From Argentina anserina (taxonomy: Eukaryota; Streptophyta; Magnoliopsida; Rosales; Rosaceae), in NCBI RefSeq assembly GCF_933775445.1, contig NW_026089522.1, positions 62,001 through 126,000 of the forward strand: 64,000 nt of DNA, given 5' to 3'. The notes under the pieces were generated by a model. It was not told where the DNA came from and ran no database searches. It saw nothing but the letters and a program-made list of their open reading frames with translations. The first letter of the stretch is position 1; the number at the start of each line of letters is the position of its first letter. Below are positions 25,712-39,499 of the stretch, piece after piece. A program made the translations under genes and the position numbers.

Positions 25712-28700
25712 TACTCAAAGTGCAATAGTAAACATACTCAAACGATAGAAAGATACTCAGTTTCAAAGAAACACACGCCCACACTGGAAACACTCTCAAA
25801 TTCAAGAAAAATTCGCATCGAAAGCCGTTCAGAAAGATAGTCAAACGAGAATTGAAAAGATACTTAAAGTGCAATAGTAAACATACTCAAAAGATAGAAA
25901 GATACTCAGTTTGAAAGAAACACACGCCCACACTGGAAACACTCTCAAATTCAATAGAAACTCGCATAAGAAAGCCTTACAGAAAGATAATCAAACGAGA
26001 ATTGAAAAGATACTCAAAGTGCAATAGTAAACATACTCAAACGATAGAAAGATACTCAGTTTGAAAGAAACACACGCCCACACTGGAAACACTCTCAAAT
26101 TCAATAGAAACTCGCATCAGAAAGCCTTACAGAAAGATACTCGAACGAGAATTGAAAAGATACTCAAAGTGCAATAGTAAACATACTCAAACGATAGAAA
26201 GATACTCAGTTTGAAAGAAACACACGCCCACACTGGAAACACTCTCAAATTCAAGAAAAACTCGCATCGAAAGCCGTTCAGAAAGATAGTCAAACGATAA
26301 TTGAAAAGATACTCAAATTGCAGTAGTAACCATACTCAAACGATAGAAAGATACTCAGTTTGAAAGAAACACACGCCCACACTGGAAACACACAAAAATT
26401 CAATAGAAACTCGCCTCAGAAAGCCTTACAGAAAGATACTCAAACGACAATTGAAAAGATACTCAAAGTGCAATAGTAAACATACTCAAACGATAGAAAG
26501 ATACTCAGTTTGAAAGAAACACACGCCCACACTGGAAACACTCTCAAATTCAATAGAAACTCGCATCAGAAAGCCTTACAGAAAGATACTCAAACGAGAA
26601 TTGAAAAGATACTCAAATTGCAATAGTAAACATACTCAAACGATAGAAAGATACTCAGTTTGAAAGAAACACACCCCCACACTGGAAACACTCTCAAATT
26701 CAATAGAAACTCGCATCAGAAAGCCTTACAGAAAGATACCCAAACGAGAATTGAAAAGTTACTCAAAGTGCAATAGTAAACATACTCAAACGATAGAAAG
26801 ATACTCAGTTTGAAAGAAACACACGCCCACACTGTAAACACTCTCAAATTCAAGAAAAACTCGCATCGAAAGCCGTTCAGAAAGATAGTCAAACGAGAAT
26901 TGAAAAGATACTCAAATTGCAGTAGTAAACATACTTAAAAGATAGAAAGATACTCAGTTTGAAAGAAACACACGCCCACACTGGAAACACTCTCAAATTC
27001 AATAGAAACTCGCATCAGAAAGCCTTACAGAAAGATACTCAAACGAGAATTGAAAAGATACTCAAAGTGCAATAGTAAACATACTCAAACGATAAAAAGA
27101 TACTCAGTTTGAAATAAACACACGCCCACACTGGAAACACTCTCAAATTCAAGAAAAACTCGCATTGAAGGCCGTTCAGAAAGATACTCAAACGAGGATT
27201 GAAAAGATACTCAAAGTGCAATAGTAAACATACTCAAACGATAGAAAGATACTCAGTTTGAAAGAAACACACCCCCACACTGGAAACACTCTCAAATTCA
27301 AGAAAAACTCGCATCGAAAGCCTTTCAGAAAGATACTCAAACGAGGATTGAAAAGATACTCAAATTGCAATAGTAAACATACTCAAAAGATAGAAAGATA
27401 CTCAGTTTGAAAGAAACACACGCCCACACTGGAAACACTCTCAAATTCAGTAGAAACTCGCATCAGAAAGCCTTACAGAAAGATACTCAAACGAGAATTG
27501 AAAAGATACTCAAAGTGCAATAGTAAACATACTCAAACGATAGAAAGATACTCAGTTTTAAAGAAACACACGCCCACACTGGAAACACTCTCAAATTCAA
27601 GAAAAACTCGCATCGAAGGCCGTTCAGAAAGATACTCAAACGAGGATTGAAAAGATACTCAAATTGCAATAGTAACCATACTCAAACGATAGAAAGATAC
27701 TCAGTTTGAAAGAAACACACGCCCACACTGGAAACACACAAAAATTCAATAGAAACTCGCCTCAGAAAGCCTTACAGAAAGATACTCAAACGAGAATTGA
27801 AAAGATACTCAAAGTGCAATAGTAAACATACTCAAACGATAGAAAGATACTCAGTTTGAAAGAAACACACCCCCACACTGGAAACACTCTCAAATTCAAG
27901 AAAAACTCGCATCGAAAGCCATTCAGAAAGATACTGAAACGAGGATTGAAAAGATACTCAAATTGCAATAGTAAACATACTCAAAAGATAGAAAGATACT
28001 CAGTTTGAAAGAAACACACGCCCACACTGGAAACACTCTCAAATTCAATAGAAACTCGCATCAGAAAGCCTTACAGAAAGATACTCAAACGAGAATTGAA
28101 AAGATACTCAAAGTGCAATAGTAAACATACTCAAACGATAGAAAGATACTCAGTTTGAAAGAAACACACGCCCACACTGGAAACACTCTCAAATTCAAGA
28201 AAAACTCGCATCGAAAGCCGTTCAGAAAGATAGTCAAACGAGAATTGAAAAGATACTCAAATTGCAGTAGTAAACATACTCAAAAGATAGAAAGATACTC
28301 AGTTTGAAAGAAACACACGCCCACACTGGAAACACTCTCAAATTCAATAGAAACTCGCATCAGAAAGCCTTACAGAAAGATACTCAAACGAGAATTGAAA
28401 AGATACTCAAATTGCAATAGTAAACATACTCAAACGATAGAAAGATACTCAGTTTGAAAGAAACACACCCCCCACACTGGAAACACTCTCAAATTCAAGA
28501 AAAACTCGCATCGAAAGCCTTTCAGAAAGATACTCAAACGAGGATTGAAAAGATACTCAAATTGGAATAGTAAACATACTCAAAAGATAGAAAGATACTC
28601 AGTTTGAAAGAAACACATGCCCACACTGGAAACACTCTAAAATTCAATAGAAACTCGCATCAGAAAGCCTTACAGAAAGATACTCAAACGAGAATTGAAA

Positions 28701-29074
28701 AGATACTCAAAGTGCAATAGTAAACATACTCAAACGATAAAAAGATACTCCGTTTGAAAGAAACACACGCCCACACTGGAAACACTCTCAAATTCAAGAA
28801 AAACTCGCATTGAAGGCCGTTCAGAAAGATACTCAAACGAGGATTGAAAAGATACTCAAATTGCAATAGTAAACATACTCAAACGATAGAAAGATACTCA
28901 GTTTGAAAGAACCACACGCCCACACTGGAAACACTCTCAAATTCAAGAAAAACTCGCATCGAAAGCCGTTGAGAAAGATACTCAAACGATAATTGAAAAG
29001 ATACTCAAATTGCAATAGTAACCATACTCAAACGATAGAAAGATACTCAGTTTGAAAGAAACACACGCCCAGAC
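25712..29074 (+). repeat. Mixed satellite segment, copies of 20-21 kb and 28-31 kb material
   Basis: These are ordinary monomers. 25,300-26,000 resembles 29,950-30,660 (offset 4,659; shared CGCATAAGAAAG). 27,039-27,370 matches 21,337-21,668 (offset 5,702; shared CATTGAAGG). 27,487-28,100 matches 20,141-20,760 (offset 7,346). No gene, RNA or mobile element is seen. Confidence 0.7.
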
Positions 29075-31640
29075 TGGAAACACACAAAAATTCAATAGAA
29101 ACTCGACTCAGAAAGCCTTACAGAAAGATACTCAAACGATAATTGAAAAGATACTCAAAGTGCAATAGTAAACATACTCAAACGATAGAAAGATACTCAG
29201 TTTGAAAGAAACACACCCCCACACTGGAAACACTCTCAAATTCAAGAAAAACTCGCATCGAAAGCCTTTCAGAAAGATACTCAAACGAGGATTGAAAAGA
29301 TACTCAAATTGCAATAGTAAACATACTCAAAAGATAGAAAGATACTCAGTTTGAAAGAAACACACGCCCACACTGGAAACACTCTCAAATTCAATAGAAA
29401 CTCGCATCAGAAAGCCTTACAGAAAGATACTCAAACGAGAATTGAAAAGATACGCAAAGTGCAATAGTAAACATACTCAAACGATAGAAAGATACTCAGT
29501 TTGAAAGAAACACACGCCCACACTGGAAACACTCTCAAATTCAAGAAAAACTCGCATCGAAAGCCGTTCAGAAAGATAGTCAAACGAGAATTGAAAAGAT
29601 ACTCAAATTGCAATAGTAAACATACTCAAAAGATAGAAAGATACTCAGTTTGAAAGAAACACACGCCCACACTGGAAACACTCTCAAATTCAATAGAAAC
29701 TCGCATCAGAAAGCCTTACAGAAAGATACTCAAACGAGAATTGAAAAGATACTCAAACGAGAATTGAAAAGATACTCAAAGTGCAATAGTAAACATACTC
29801 AAACGATAGAAAGATACTCAGTTTGAAAGAAACACACCCCCACACTGGAAACACTCTCAAATTCAAGAAAAACTCGCATCGAAAGCCTTTCAGAAAGATA
29901 CTCAAACGAGGATTGAAAAGATACTCAAATTGCAATAGTAAACATACTCAAAAGATAGAAAGATACTCAGTTTGAAAGAAACACACGCCCACACTGGAAA
30001 CACTCTCAAATTCAATAGAAACTCGCATCAGAAAGCCTTACAAAAAGATACTCAAACGAGAATTGAAAAGATACTCAAAGTGCAATAGTAAACATACTCA
30101 AACGATAGAAAGATACTCAGTTTGAAAGAAACACACGCCCACACTGGAAACACTCTCAAATTCAATAGAAACTCGCATCAGAAAGCCTTACAGAAAGATA
30201 CTCAAACGAGAATTGAAAAGATACTCAAAGTGCAATAGTAAACATACTCAAACGATAGAAAGATACTCAGTTTGAAAGAAACACACGCCCACACTGGAAA
30301 CACTCTCAAATTCAAGAAAAACTCGCATCGAAAGCCGTTCAGAAAGATAGTCAAACGAGAATTGAAAAGATACTCAAAGTGCAATAGTAAACATACTCAA
30401 ACGATAGAAAGATACTCAGTTTGAAAGAAACACACGCCCACACTGGAAACACTCTCAAATTCAAGAAAAATTCGCATCGAAAGCCGTTCAGAAAGATAGT
30501 CAAACGAGAATTGAAAAGATACTCAAAGTGCAATAGTAAACATACTCAAAAGATAGAAAGATACTCAGTTTGAAAGAAACACACGCCCACACTGGAAACA
30601 CTCTCAAATTCAATAGAAACTCGCATAAGAAAGCCTTACAGAAAGATAATCAAACGAGAATTGAAAAGATACTCAAAGTGCAATAGTAAACATACTCAAA
30701 CGATAGAAAGATACTCAGTTTGAAAGAAACACACGCCCACACTGGAAACACTCTCAAATTCAAGAAAAACTCGCATCGAAAGCCGTTCAGAAAGATAGTC
30801 AAACGAGAATTGAAAAGATACTCAAATTGCAGTAGTAAACATACTCAAAAGATAGAAAGATACTCAGTTTGAAAGAAACACACGCCCACACTGGAAACAC
30901 TCTCAAATTCAATAGAAACTCGCATCAGAAAGCCTTACAGAAAGATACTCGAACGAGAATTGAAAAGATACTCAAAGTGCAATAGTAAACATACTCAAAC
31001 GATAGAAAGATACTCAGTTTGAAAGAAACACACGCCCACACTGTAAACACTCTCAAATTCAAGAAAAACTCGCATCGAAAGCCGTTCAGAAAGATAGTCA
31101 AACGATAATTGAAAAGATACTCAAATTGCAGTAGTAACCATACTCAAACGATAGAAAGATACTCAGTTTGAAAGAAACACACGCCCACACTGGAAACACA
31201 CAAAAATTCAATAGAAACTCGCCTCAGAAAGCCTTACAGAAAGATACTCAAACGACAATTGAAAAGATACTCAAAGTGCAATAGTAAACATACTCAAACG
31301 ATAGAAAGATACTCAGTTTGAAAGAAACACACGCCCACACTGGAAACACTCTCAAATTCAATAGAAACTCGCATCAGAAAGCCTTACAGAAAGATACTCA
31401 AACGAGAATTGAAAAGATACTAAAATTGCAATAGTAAACATACTCAAACGATAGAAAGATACTCAGTTTGAAAGAAACACACCCCCACACTGGAAACACT
31501 CTCAAATTCAATAGAAACTCGCATCAGAAAGCCTTACAGAAAGATACCCAAACGAGAATTGAAAAGTTACTCAAAGTGCAATAGTAAACATACTCAAACG
31601 ATAGAAAGATACTCAGTTTGAAAGAAACACACGCCCACAC
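29075..31640 (+). repeat. HOR-4 copy 1, 2,566 bp (17 monomers plus 23 bp)
   Basis: Units at 29,132, 29,431, 29,753 and 30,202 recur at 31,698, 31,997, 32,319 and 32,768, all at +2,566. The unit contains one 23-bp subunit duplication (29,722-29,767), so 2,566 equals 17 monomers plus 23 bp. This copy has two successive B units at 30,202 and 30,351 where the next copy has only one. Confidence 0.83.
29722..29767 (+). repeat. 23-bp subunit tandem duplication (inherited copy)
   Basis: Copies at 29,722-29,744 and 29,745-29,767. The position inside the surrounding HOR is the same as at 24,466 (offset 5,256), so this is the same ancestral event. Confidence 0.92.
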
Positions 31641-34057
31641 TGTAAACACACAAAAATTCAATAGAAACTCGCCTCAGAAAGCCTTACAGAAAGATACTCA
31701 AACGATAATTGAAAAGATACTCAAAGTGCAATAGTAAACATACTCAAACGATAGAAAGATACTCAGTTTGAAAGAAACACACCCCCACACTGGAAACACT
31801 CTCAAATTCAAGAAAAACTCGCATCGAAAGCCTTTCAGAAAGATACTCAAACGAGGATTGAAAAGATACTCAAATTGCAATAGTAAACATACTCAAAAGA
31901 TAGAAAGATACTCAGTTTGAAAGAAACACACGCCCACACTGGAAACACTCTCAAATTCAATAGAAACTCGCATCAGAAAGTCTTACAGAAAGATACTCAA
32001 ACGAGAATTGAAAAGATACGCAAAGTGCAATAGTAAACATACTCAAACGATAGAAAGATACTCAGTTTGAAAGAAACACACGCCCACACTGGAAACACTC
32101 TCAAATTCAAGAAAAACTCGCATCGAAAGCCGTTCAGAAAGATAGTCAAACGAGAATTGAAAAGATACTCAAATTGCAATAGTAAACATACTCAAAAGAT
32201 AGAAAGATACTCAGTTTGAAAGAAACACACGCCCACACTGGAAACACTCTCAAATTCAATAGAAACTCGCATCAGAAAGCCTTACAGAAAGATACTCAAA
32301 CGAGAATTGAAAAGATACTCAAACGAGAATTGAAAAGATACTCAAAGTGCAATAGTAAACATACTCAAACGATAGAAAGATACTCAGTTTGAAAGAAACA
32401 CACCCCCACACTGGAAACACTCTCAAATTCAAGAAAAACTCGCATCGAAAGCCTTTCAGAAAGATACTCAAACGAGGATTGAAAAGATACTCAAATTGCA
32501 ATAGTAAACATACTCAAAAGATAGAAAGATACTCAGTTTGAAAGAAACACACGCCCACACTGGAAACACTCTCAAATTCAATAGAAACTCGCATCAGAAA
32601 GCCTTACAGAAAGATACTCAAACGAGAATTGAAAAGATACTCAAAGTGCAATAGTAAACATACTCAAACGATAGAAAGATACTCAGTTTGAAAGAAACAC
32701 ACGCCCACACTGGAAACACTCTCAAATTCAATAGAAACTCGCATCAGAAAGCCTTACAGAAAGATACTCAAACGAGAATTGAAAAGATACTCAAAGTGCA
32801 ATAGTAAACATACTCAAACGATAGAAAGATACTCAGTTTGAAAGAAACACACGCCCACACTGGAAACACTCTCAAATTCAAGAAAAACTCGCATCGAAAG
32901 CCGTTCAGAAAGATAGTCAAACGAGAATTGAAAAGATACTCAAAGTGCAATAGTAAACATACTCAAAAGATAGAAAGATACTCAGTTTGAAAGAAACACA
33001 CGCCCACACTGGAAACACTCTCAAATTCAATAGAAACTCGCATAAGAAAGCCTTACAGAAAGATAATCAAACGAGAATTGAAAAGATACTCAAAGTGCAA
33101 TAGTAAACATACTCAAACGATAGAAAGATACTCAGTTTGAAAGAAACACACGCCCACACTGGAAACACTCTCAAATTCAAGAAAAACTCGCATCGAAAGC
33201 CGTTCAGAAAGATAGTCAAACGAGAATTGAAAAGATACTCAAATTGCAGTAGTAAACATACTCAAAAGATAGAAAGATACTCAGTTTAAAAGAAACACAC
33301 GCCCACACTGGAAACACTCTCAAATTCAATAGAAACTCGCATCAGAAAGCCTTACAGAAAGATACTCGAACGAGAATTGAAAAGATACTCAAAGTGCAAT
33401 AGTAAACATACTCAAACGATAGAAAGATACTCAGTTTGAAAGAAACACACGCCCACACTGTAAACACTCTCAAATTCAAGAAAAACTCGCATCGAAAGCC
33501 GTTCAGAAAGATAGTCAAACGATAATTGAAAAGATACTCAAATTGCAGTAGTAACCATACTCAAACGATAGAAAGATACTCAGTTTGAAAGAAACACACG
33601 CCCACACTGGAAACACACAAAAATTCAATAGAAACTCGCCTCAGAAAGCCTTACAGAAAGATACTCAAACGAAAATTGAAAAGATACTCAAAGTGCAATA
33701 GTAAACATACTCAAACGATAGAAAGATACTCAGTTTGAAAGAAACACACGCCCACACTGGAAACACTCTCAAATTCAATAGAAACTCGCATCAGAAAGCC
33801 TTACAGAAAGATACTCAAACGAGAATTGAAAAGATACTCAAATTGCAATAGTAAACATACTCAAACGATAGAAAGATACTCAGTTTGAAAGAAACACACC
33901 CCCACACTGGAAACACTCTCAAATTCAATAGAAACTCGCATCAGAAAGCCTTACAGAAAGATACTCAAACGAGAATTGAAAAGTTACTCAAAGTGCAATA
34001 GTAAACATACTCAAACGATAGAAAGATACTCAGTTTGAAAGAAACACACGCCCACAC
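31641..34057 (+). repeat. HOR-4 copy 2, 2,417 bp, one monomer shorter
   Basis: This follows copy 1 directly. The offset is 2,566 up to about 30,380/32,946 and 2,417 afterwards (CATAAGAAAG at 30,624 and 33,041), so exactly one 149-bp B monomer is missing. The left junction near 31,640 is a hybrid: ACTGTAAAC from one variant runs straight into ACACAAAAATTC of a C monomer, marking where the exchange that made the tandem probably fell. Confidence 0.83.
32288..32333 (+). repeat. 23-bp subunit tandem duplication (inherited copy)
   Basis: Copies at 32,288-32,310 and 32,311-32,333, exactly 2,566 bp after the event at 29,722 and carried along with HOR-4. Confidence 0.92.
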
Positions 34058-35432
34058 TGTAAACACTCTCAAATTCAAGAAAAACTCGCATCGAAAGCCG
34101 TTCAGAAAGATAGTCAAACGAGAATTGAAAAGATACTCAAATTGCAATAGTAAACATACTCAAACGATAGAAATATACTCAGTTTGAAAGAAACACACCC
34201 CCACACTGGAAACACTCTCAAATTCAAGAAAAACTCGCATCGAAAGCCGTTGAGAAAGATACTCAAACGATAATTGAAAAGATACTCAAACTGCAATAGT
34301 AACCATACTCAAACGATAGAAAGATACTCAGTTTGAAAGAAACACACGCCCACACTGGAAACACTCTCAAATTCAATAGAAACTCGCATCAGAAAGCCTT
34401 ACAGAAAGATACTCAAACGAGAATTGAAAAGATACTCAAATTGCAATAGTAAACATACTTAAACGATAGAAAGATACTCAGTTTGAAAGAAACACACGCC
34501 CACACTGGAAACACTCTCAAATTCAGTAGAAACTCGCATCAGAAAGCCTTACAGAAAGATACTCAAACGAGAATTGAAAAGATACTCAAAGTGCAATTGT
34601 AAACATACTCAAACGATAGAAAGATACTCAGTTTGAAAGAAACACACGCCCACTCTGGAAACACTCTCAAATTCAAGAAAAACTCGCATCGAAGGCCGTT
34701 CAGAAAGATACTCAAACGAGGATTGAAAAGATACTCAAAGTGCAATAGTAAACATACTCAAACGATAGAAAGATACTCAGTTTGAAAGAAACACACCCCC
34801 ACACTGGAAACACTCTCAAATTCAAGAAAAACTCGCATCGAAAGCCTTTCAGAAAGATACTGAAACGAGGATTGAAAAGATACTCAAATTGCAATAGGAA
34901 ACATACTCAAAAGATAGAAAGATACTCAGTTTGAAAGAAACACACGCCCACACTGGAAACACTCTCAAATTCAATAGAAACTCGCATCAGAAAGCCTTAC
35001 AGAAAGATACTCAAACGAGAATTGAAAAGATACTCAAAGTGCAATAGTAAACATACTCAAACGATAGAAAGATACTCAGTTTCAAAGAAACACACGCCCA
35101 CACTGGAAACACTCTCAAATTCAAGAAAAACTCGCATCGAAAGCCGTTCAGAAAGATACTGAAACGAGAATTGAAAAGATACTCAAATTGCAATAGTAAA
35201 CATACTCAAAAGATAGAAAGATACTCAGTTTGAAAGAAACACACGCCCACACTGGAAACACTCTCAAATTCAAGAAAAACTCGCATCGAAAGCCGTTCAG
35301 AAAGATAGTCAAACGAGAATTGAAAAGATACTCAAAGTGCAATAGTAAACATACTCAAAAGATAGAAAGATACTCAGTTTGAAAGAAACACACGCCCACA
35401 CTGGAAACACTCTCAAATTCAATAGAAACTCG
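33041..35432 (+). repeat. HOR-5 unit 1, 16 monomers (2,392 bp)
   Basis: Matches at +2,392 include 33,965/36,357, 34,563/36,955, 34,712/37,104 and 35,011/37,403, and the CACTGTAAAC variant at about 33,458/35,850. About two units (near 34,114-34,400) differ between the copies with no length change. The block overlaps the end of HOR-4 copy 2 because the two families share material. Confidence 0.77.
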
Positions 35433-37973
35433 CATGAGAAAGCCTTACAGAAAGATACTCAAACGAGAATTGAAAAGATACTCAAAGTGCAATAGTAAAC
35501 ATACTCAAACGATAGAAAGATACTCAGTTTGAAAGAAACACACGCCCACACTGGAAACACTCTCAAATTCAAGAAAAACTCGCATCGAAAGCCGTTCAGA
35601 AAGATAGTCAAACGAGAATTGAAAAGATACTCAAATTGCAGTAGTAAACATACTCAAAAGATAGAAAGATACTCAGTTTGAAAGAAACACACGCCCACAC
35701 TGGAAACACTCTCAAATTCAATAGAAACTCGCATCAGAAAGCCTTACAGAAAGATACTCGAACGAGAATTGAAAAGATACTCAAAGTGCAATAGTAAACA
35801 TACTCAAACGATAGAAAGATACTCAGTTTGAAAGAAACACACGCCCACACTGTAAACACTCTCAAATTCAAGAAAAACTCGCATCGAAAGCCGTTCAGAA
35901 AGATAGTCAAACGAGAATTGAAAAGATACTCAAATTGCAGTAGTAACCATACTCAAACGATAGAAAGATACTCAGTTTGAAAGAAACACACGCCCACACT
36001 GGAAACACACAAAACTGCAATAGAAACTCGCCTCAGAAAGCCTTACAGAAAGATACTCAAACGAAAATTGAAAAGATACTCAAAGTGCAATAGTAAACAT
36101 ACTCAAACGATAGAAAGATACTCAGTTTGAAAGAAACACACGCCCACACTGGAAACACTCTCAAATTCAATAGAAACTCGCATCAGAAAGCCTTACAGAA
36201 AGATACTCAAACGAGAATTGAAAAGATACTCAAATTGCAATAGTAAACATACTCAAACGATAGAAAGATACTCAGTTTGAAAGAAACACACCCCCACACT
36301 GGAAACACTCTCAAATTCAATAGAAACTCGCATCAGAAAGCCTTACAGAAAGATACTCAAACGAGAATTGAAAAGATACTCAAAGTGCAATAGTAAACAT
36401 ACTCAAACGATAGAAAGATACTCAGTTTGAAAGAAACACACGCCCACACTGTAAACACTCTTAAATTCAAGAAAAACTCGCATCGAAAGCCGTTCAGAAA
36501 GATAGTCAAACGAGAATTGAAAAGATACTCAAATTGCAATAGTAAACATACTCAAACGATAGAAAGATACTCAGTTTGAAAGAAACACACGCCCACACTG
36601 TAAACACTCTCAAATTCAAGAAAAACTCGCATCGAAAGCCGTTCAGAAAGATAGTCAAACGAGAATTGAAAAGATACTCAAATTGCAATAGTAAACATAC
36701 TCAAACGATAGAAAGATACTCAGTTTGAAAGAAACACATGCCCACACTGGAAACACTCTCAAATTCAATAGAAACTCGCATCAGAAAGCCTTACAGAAAG
36801 ATACTCAAACGAGAATTGAAAAGATACTCAAAATGCAATAGTAAACATACTCAAAATATAGAAAGATACTCAGTTTGAAAGAAACACACGCCCACACTGG
36901 AAACACTCTCAAATTCAATAGAAACTCGCATCAGAAAGCCTTACAGAAAGATACTCAAACGAGAATTGAAAAGATACTCAAAGTGCAATAGTAAACATAC
37001 TCAAACGATAGAAAGATACTCAGTTTGAAAGAAACACACGCCCACTCTGGAAACACTCTCAAATTCAAGAAAAACTCGCATCGAAGGCCGTTCAGAAAGA
37101 TACTCAAACGAGGATTGAAAAGATACTCAAAGTGCAATAGTAAACATACTCAAACGATGGAAAGATACTCAGTTTGAAAGAAACACACCCCCACACTGGA
37201 AACACTCTCAAATTCAAGAAAAACTCGCATCGAAAGCCTTTCAGAAAGATACTGAAACGAGGATTGAAAAGATACTCAAATTGCAATAGTAAACATACTC
37301 AAAAGATAGAAAGATACTCAGTTTGAAAGAAACACACGCCCACACTGGAAACACTCTCAAATTCAATAGAAACTCGCATCAGAAAGCCTTACAGAAAGAT
37401 ACTCAAACGAGAATTGAAAAGATACTCAAAGTGCAATAGTAAACATACTCAAACGATAGAAAGATACTCAGTTTCAAAGAAACACACGCCCACACTGGAA
37501 ACACTCTCAAATTCAAGAAAAACTCGCATCGAAAGCCGTTCAGAAAGATACTGAAACGAGAATTGAAAAGATACTCAAATTGCAATAGTAAACATACTCA
37601 AAAGATAGAAAGATACTCAGTTTGAAAGAAACACACGCCCACACTGGAAACACTCTCAAATTCAATAGAAACTCGCATCAGAAAGCCTTACAGAAAGATA
37701 CTCAAACGAGAATTGAAAATATACTCAAAGTGCAATAGTAAACATACTCAAACGATAGAAAGATACTCAGTTTGAAAGAAACACACGCCCACACTGGAAA
37801 CACTCTCAAATTCAAGAAAAACTCGCATCGAAAGCCGTTCAGAAAGATAGTCAAACGAGAATTGAAAAGATACTCAAAGTGCAATAGTAAACATACTCAA
37901 AAGATAGAAAGATACTCAGTTTGAAAGAAACACACGCCCACACTGGAAACACTCTCAAATTCAATAGAAACTC
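35433..37973 (+). repeat. HOR-5 unit 2, 17 monomers (about 2,541 bp)
   Basis: The marker CGCATGAGAAAG occurs at 35,433 and about 37,974, 2,541 bp apart, one monomer more than the previous unit. The extra unit lies between the B unit at 37,403 and the one at 37,702. A private change, CACACAAAACTGC in a C monomer near 36,009, is seen only here. Confidence 0.75.
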
Positions 37974-39320
37974 GCATGAGAAAGCCTTACAGAAAGATAC
38001 TCAAACGAGAATTGAAAAGATACTCAAAGTGCAATAGTAAACATACTCAAACGATAGAAAGATACTCAGTTTGAAAGAAACACACGCCCACACTGGAAAC
38101 ACTCTCAAATTCAAGAAAAACTCGCATCGAAAGCCGTTCAGAAAGATAGTCAAACGAGAATTGAAAAGATACTCAAATTGCAGTAGTAAACATACTCAAA
38201 AGATAGAAAGATACTCAGTTTGAAAGAAACACACGCCCACACTGGAAACACTCTCAAATTCAATAGAAACTCGCATCAGAAAGCCTTACAGAAAGATACT
38301 CGAACGAGAATTGAAAAGATACTCAAAGTGCAATAGTAAACATACTCAAACGATAGAAAGATACTCAGTTTGAAAGAAACACACGCCCACACTGTAAACA
38401 CTCTCAAATTCAAGAAAAACTCGCATCGAAAGCCGTTCAGAAAGATAGTCAAACGAGAATTGAAAAGATACTCAAATTGCAGTAGTAACCATACTCAAAC
38501 GATAGAAAGATACTCAGTTTGAAAGAAACACACGCCCACACTGGAAACACACAAAAATTCAATAGAAACTCGCCTCAGAAAGCCTTACAGAAAGATACTC
38601 AAACGAAAATTGAAAAGATACTCAAAGTGCAATAGTAAACATACTCAAACGATAGAAAGATACTCAGTTTGAAAGAAACACACGCCCACACTGGAAACAC
38701 TCTCAAATTCAATAGAAACTCGCATCAGAAAGCCTTACAGAAAGATACTCAAACGAGAATTGAAAAGATACTCAAATTGCAATAGTAAACATACTCAAAC
38801 GATAGAAAGATACTCAGTTTGAAAGAAACACACCCCCACACTGGAAACACTCTCAAATTCAATAGAAACTCGCATCAGAAAGCCTTACAGAAAGATACTC
38901 AAACGAGAATTGAAAAGATACTCAAAGTGCAATAGTAAACATACTCAAACGATAGAAAGATACTCAGTTTCAAAGAAACACACGCCCACACTGGAAACAC
39001 TCTCAAATTCAAGAAAAACTCGCATCGAAAGCCGTTCAGAAAGATACTGAAACGAGAATTGAAAAGATACTCAAATTGCAATAGTAAACATACTGAAAAG
39101 ATAGAAAGATACTCAGTTTGAAAGAAACACACGCCCACACTGGAAACACTCTCAAATTCAAGAAAAACTCGCATCGAAAGCCGTTCAGAAAGATAGTCAA
39201 ACGAGAATTGAAAAGATACTCAAAGTGCAATAGTAAACATACTCAAAAGATAGAAAGATACTCAGTTTGAAAGAAACACACGCCCACACTGGAAACACTC
39301 TCAAATTCAATAGAAACTCG
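37974..39320 (+). repeat. HOR-5 unit 3, 9 monomers (about 1,347 bp)
   Basis: This is a shortened relative of the previous two units. It begins at the CGCATGAGAAAG unit and ends where the related CGCATAAGAAAG unit restarts at 39,321. The run of B units 38,899-39,230 matches 35,011-35,342 and not the immediately preceding copy, so the shortening may have happened by unequal exchange between non-adjacent units. Confidence 0.7.
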
Positions 39321-39499
39321 CATAAGAAAGCCTTACAGAAAGATACTCAAACGAGAATTGAAAAGATACTCAAAGTGCAATAGTAAACATACTCAAACGA
39401 TAGAAAGATACTCAGTTTGAAAGAAACACACGCCCACACTGGAAACACTCTCAAATTCAAGAAAAACTCGCATCGAAAGCCGTTCAGAAAGATAGTCAA

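Noticed and set aside
25613..25840. Plus-strand open frame of 75 codons
   Set aside because: The same situation as at 10,668: TTG start inside the repeat, and it depends on a local monomer combination. No evidence of coding.
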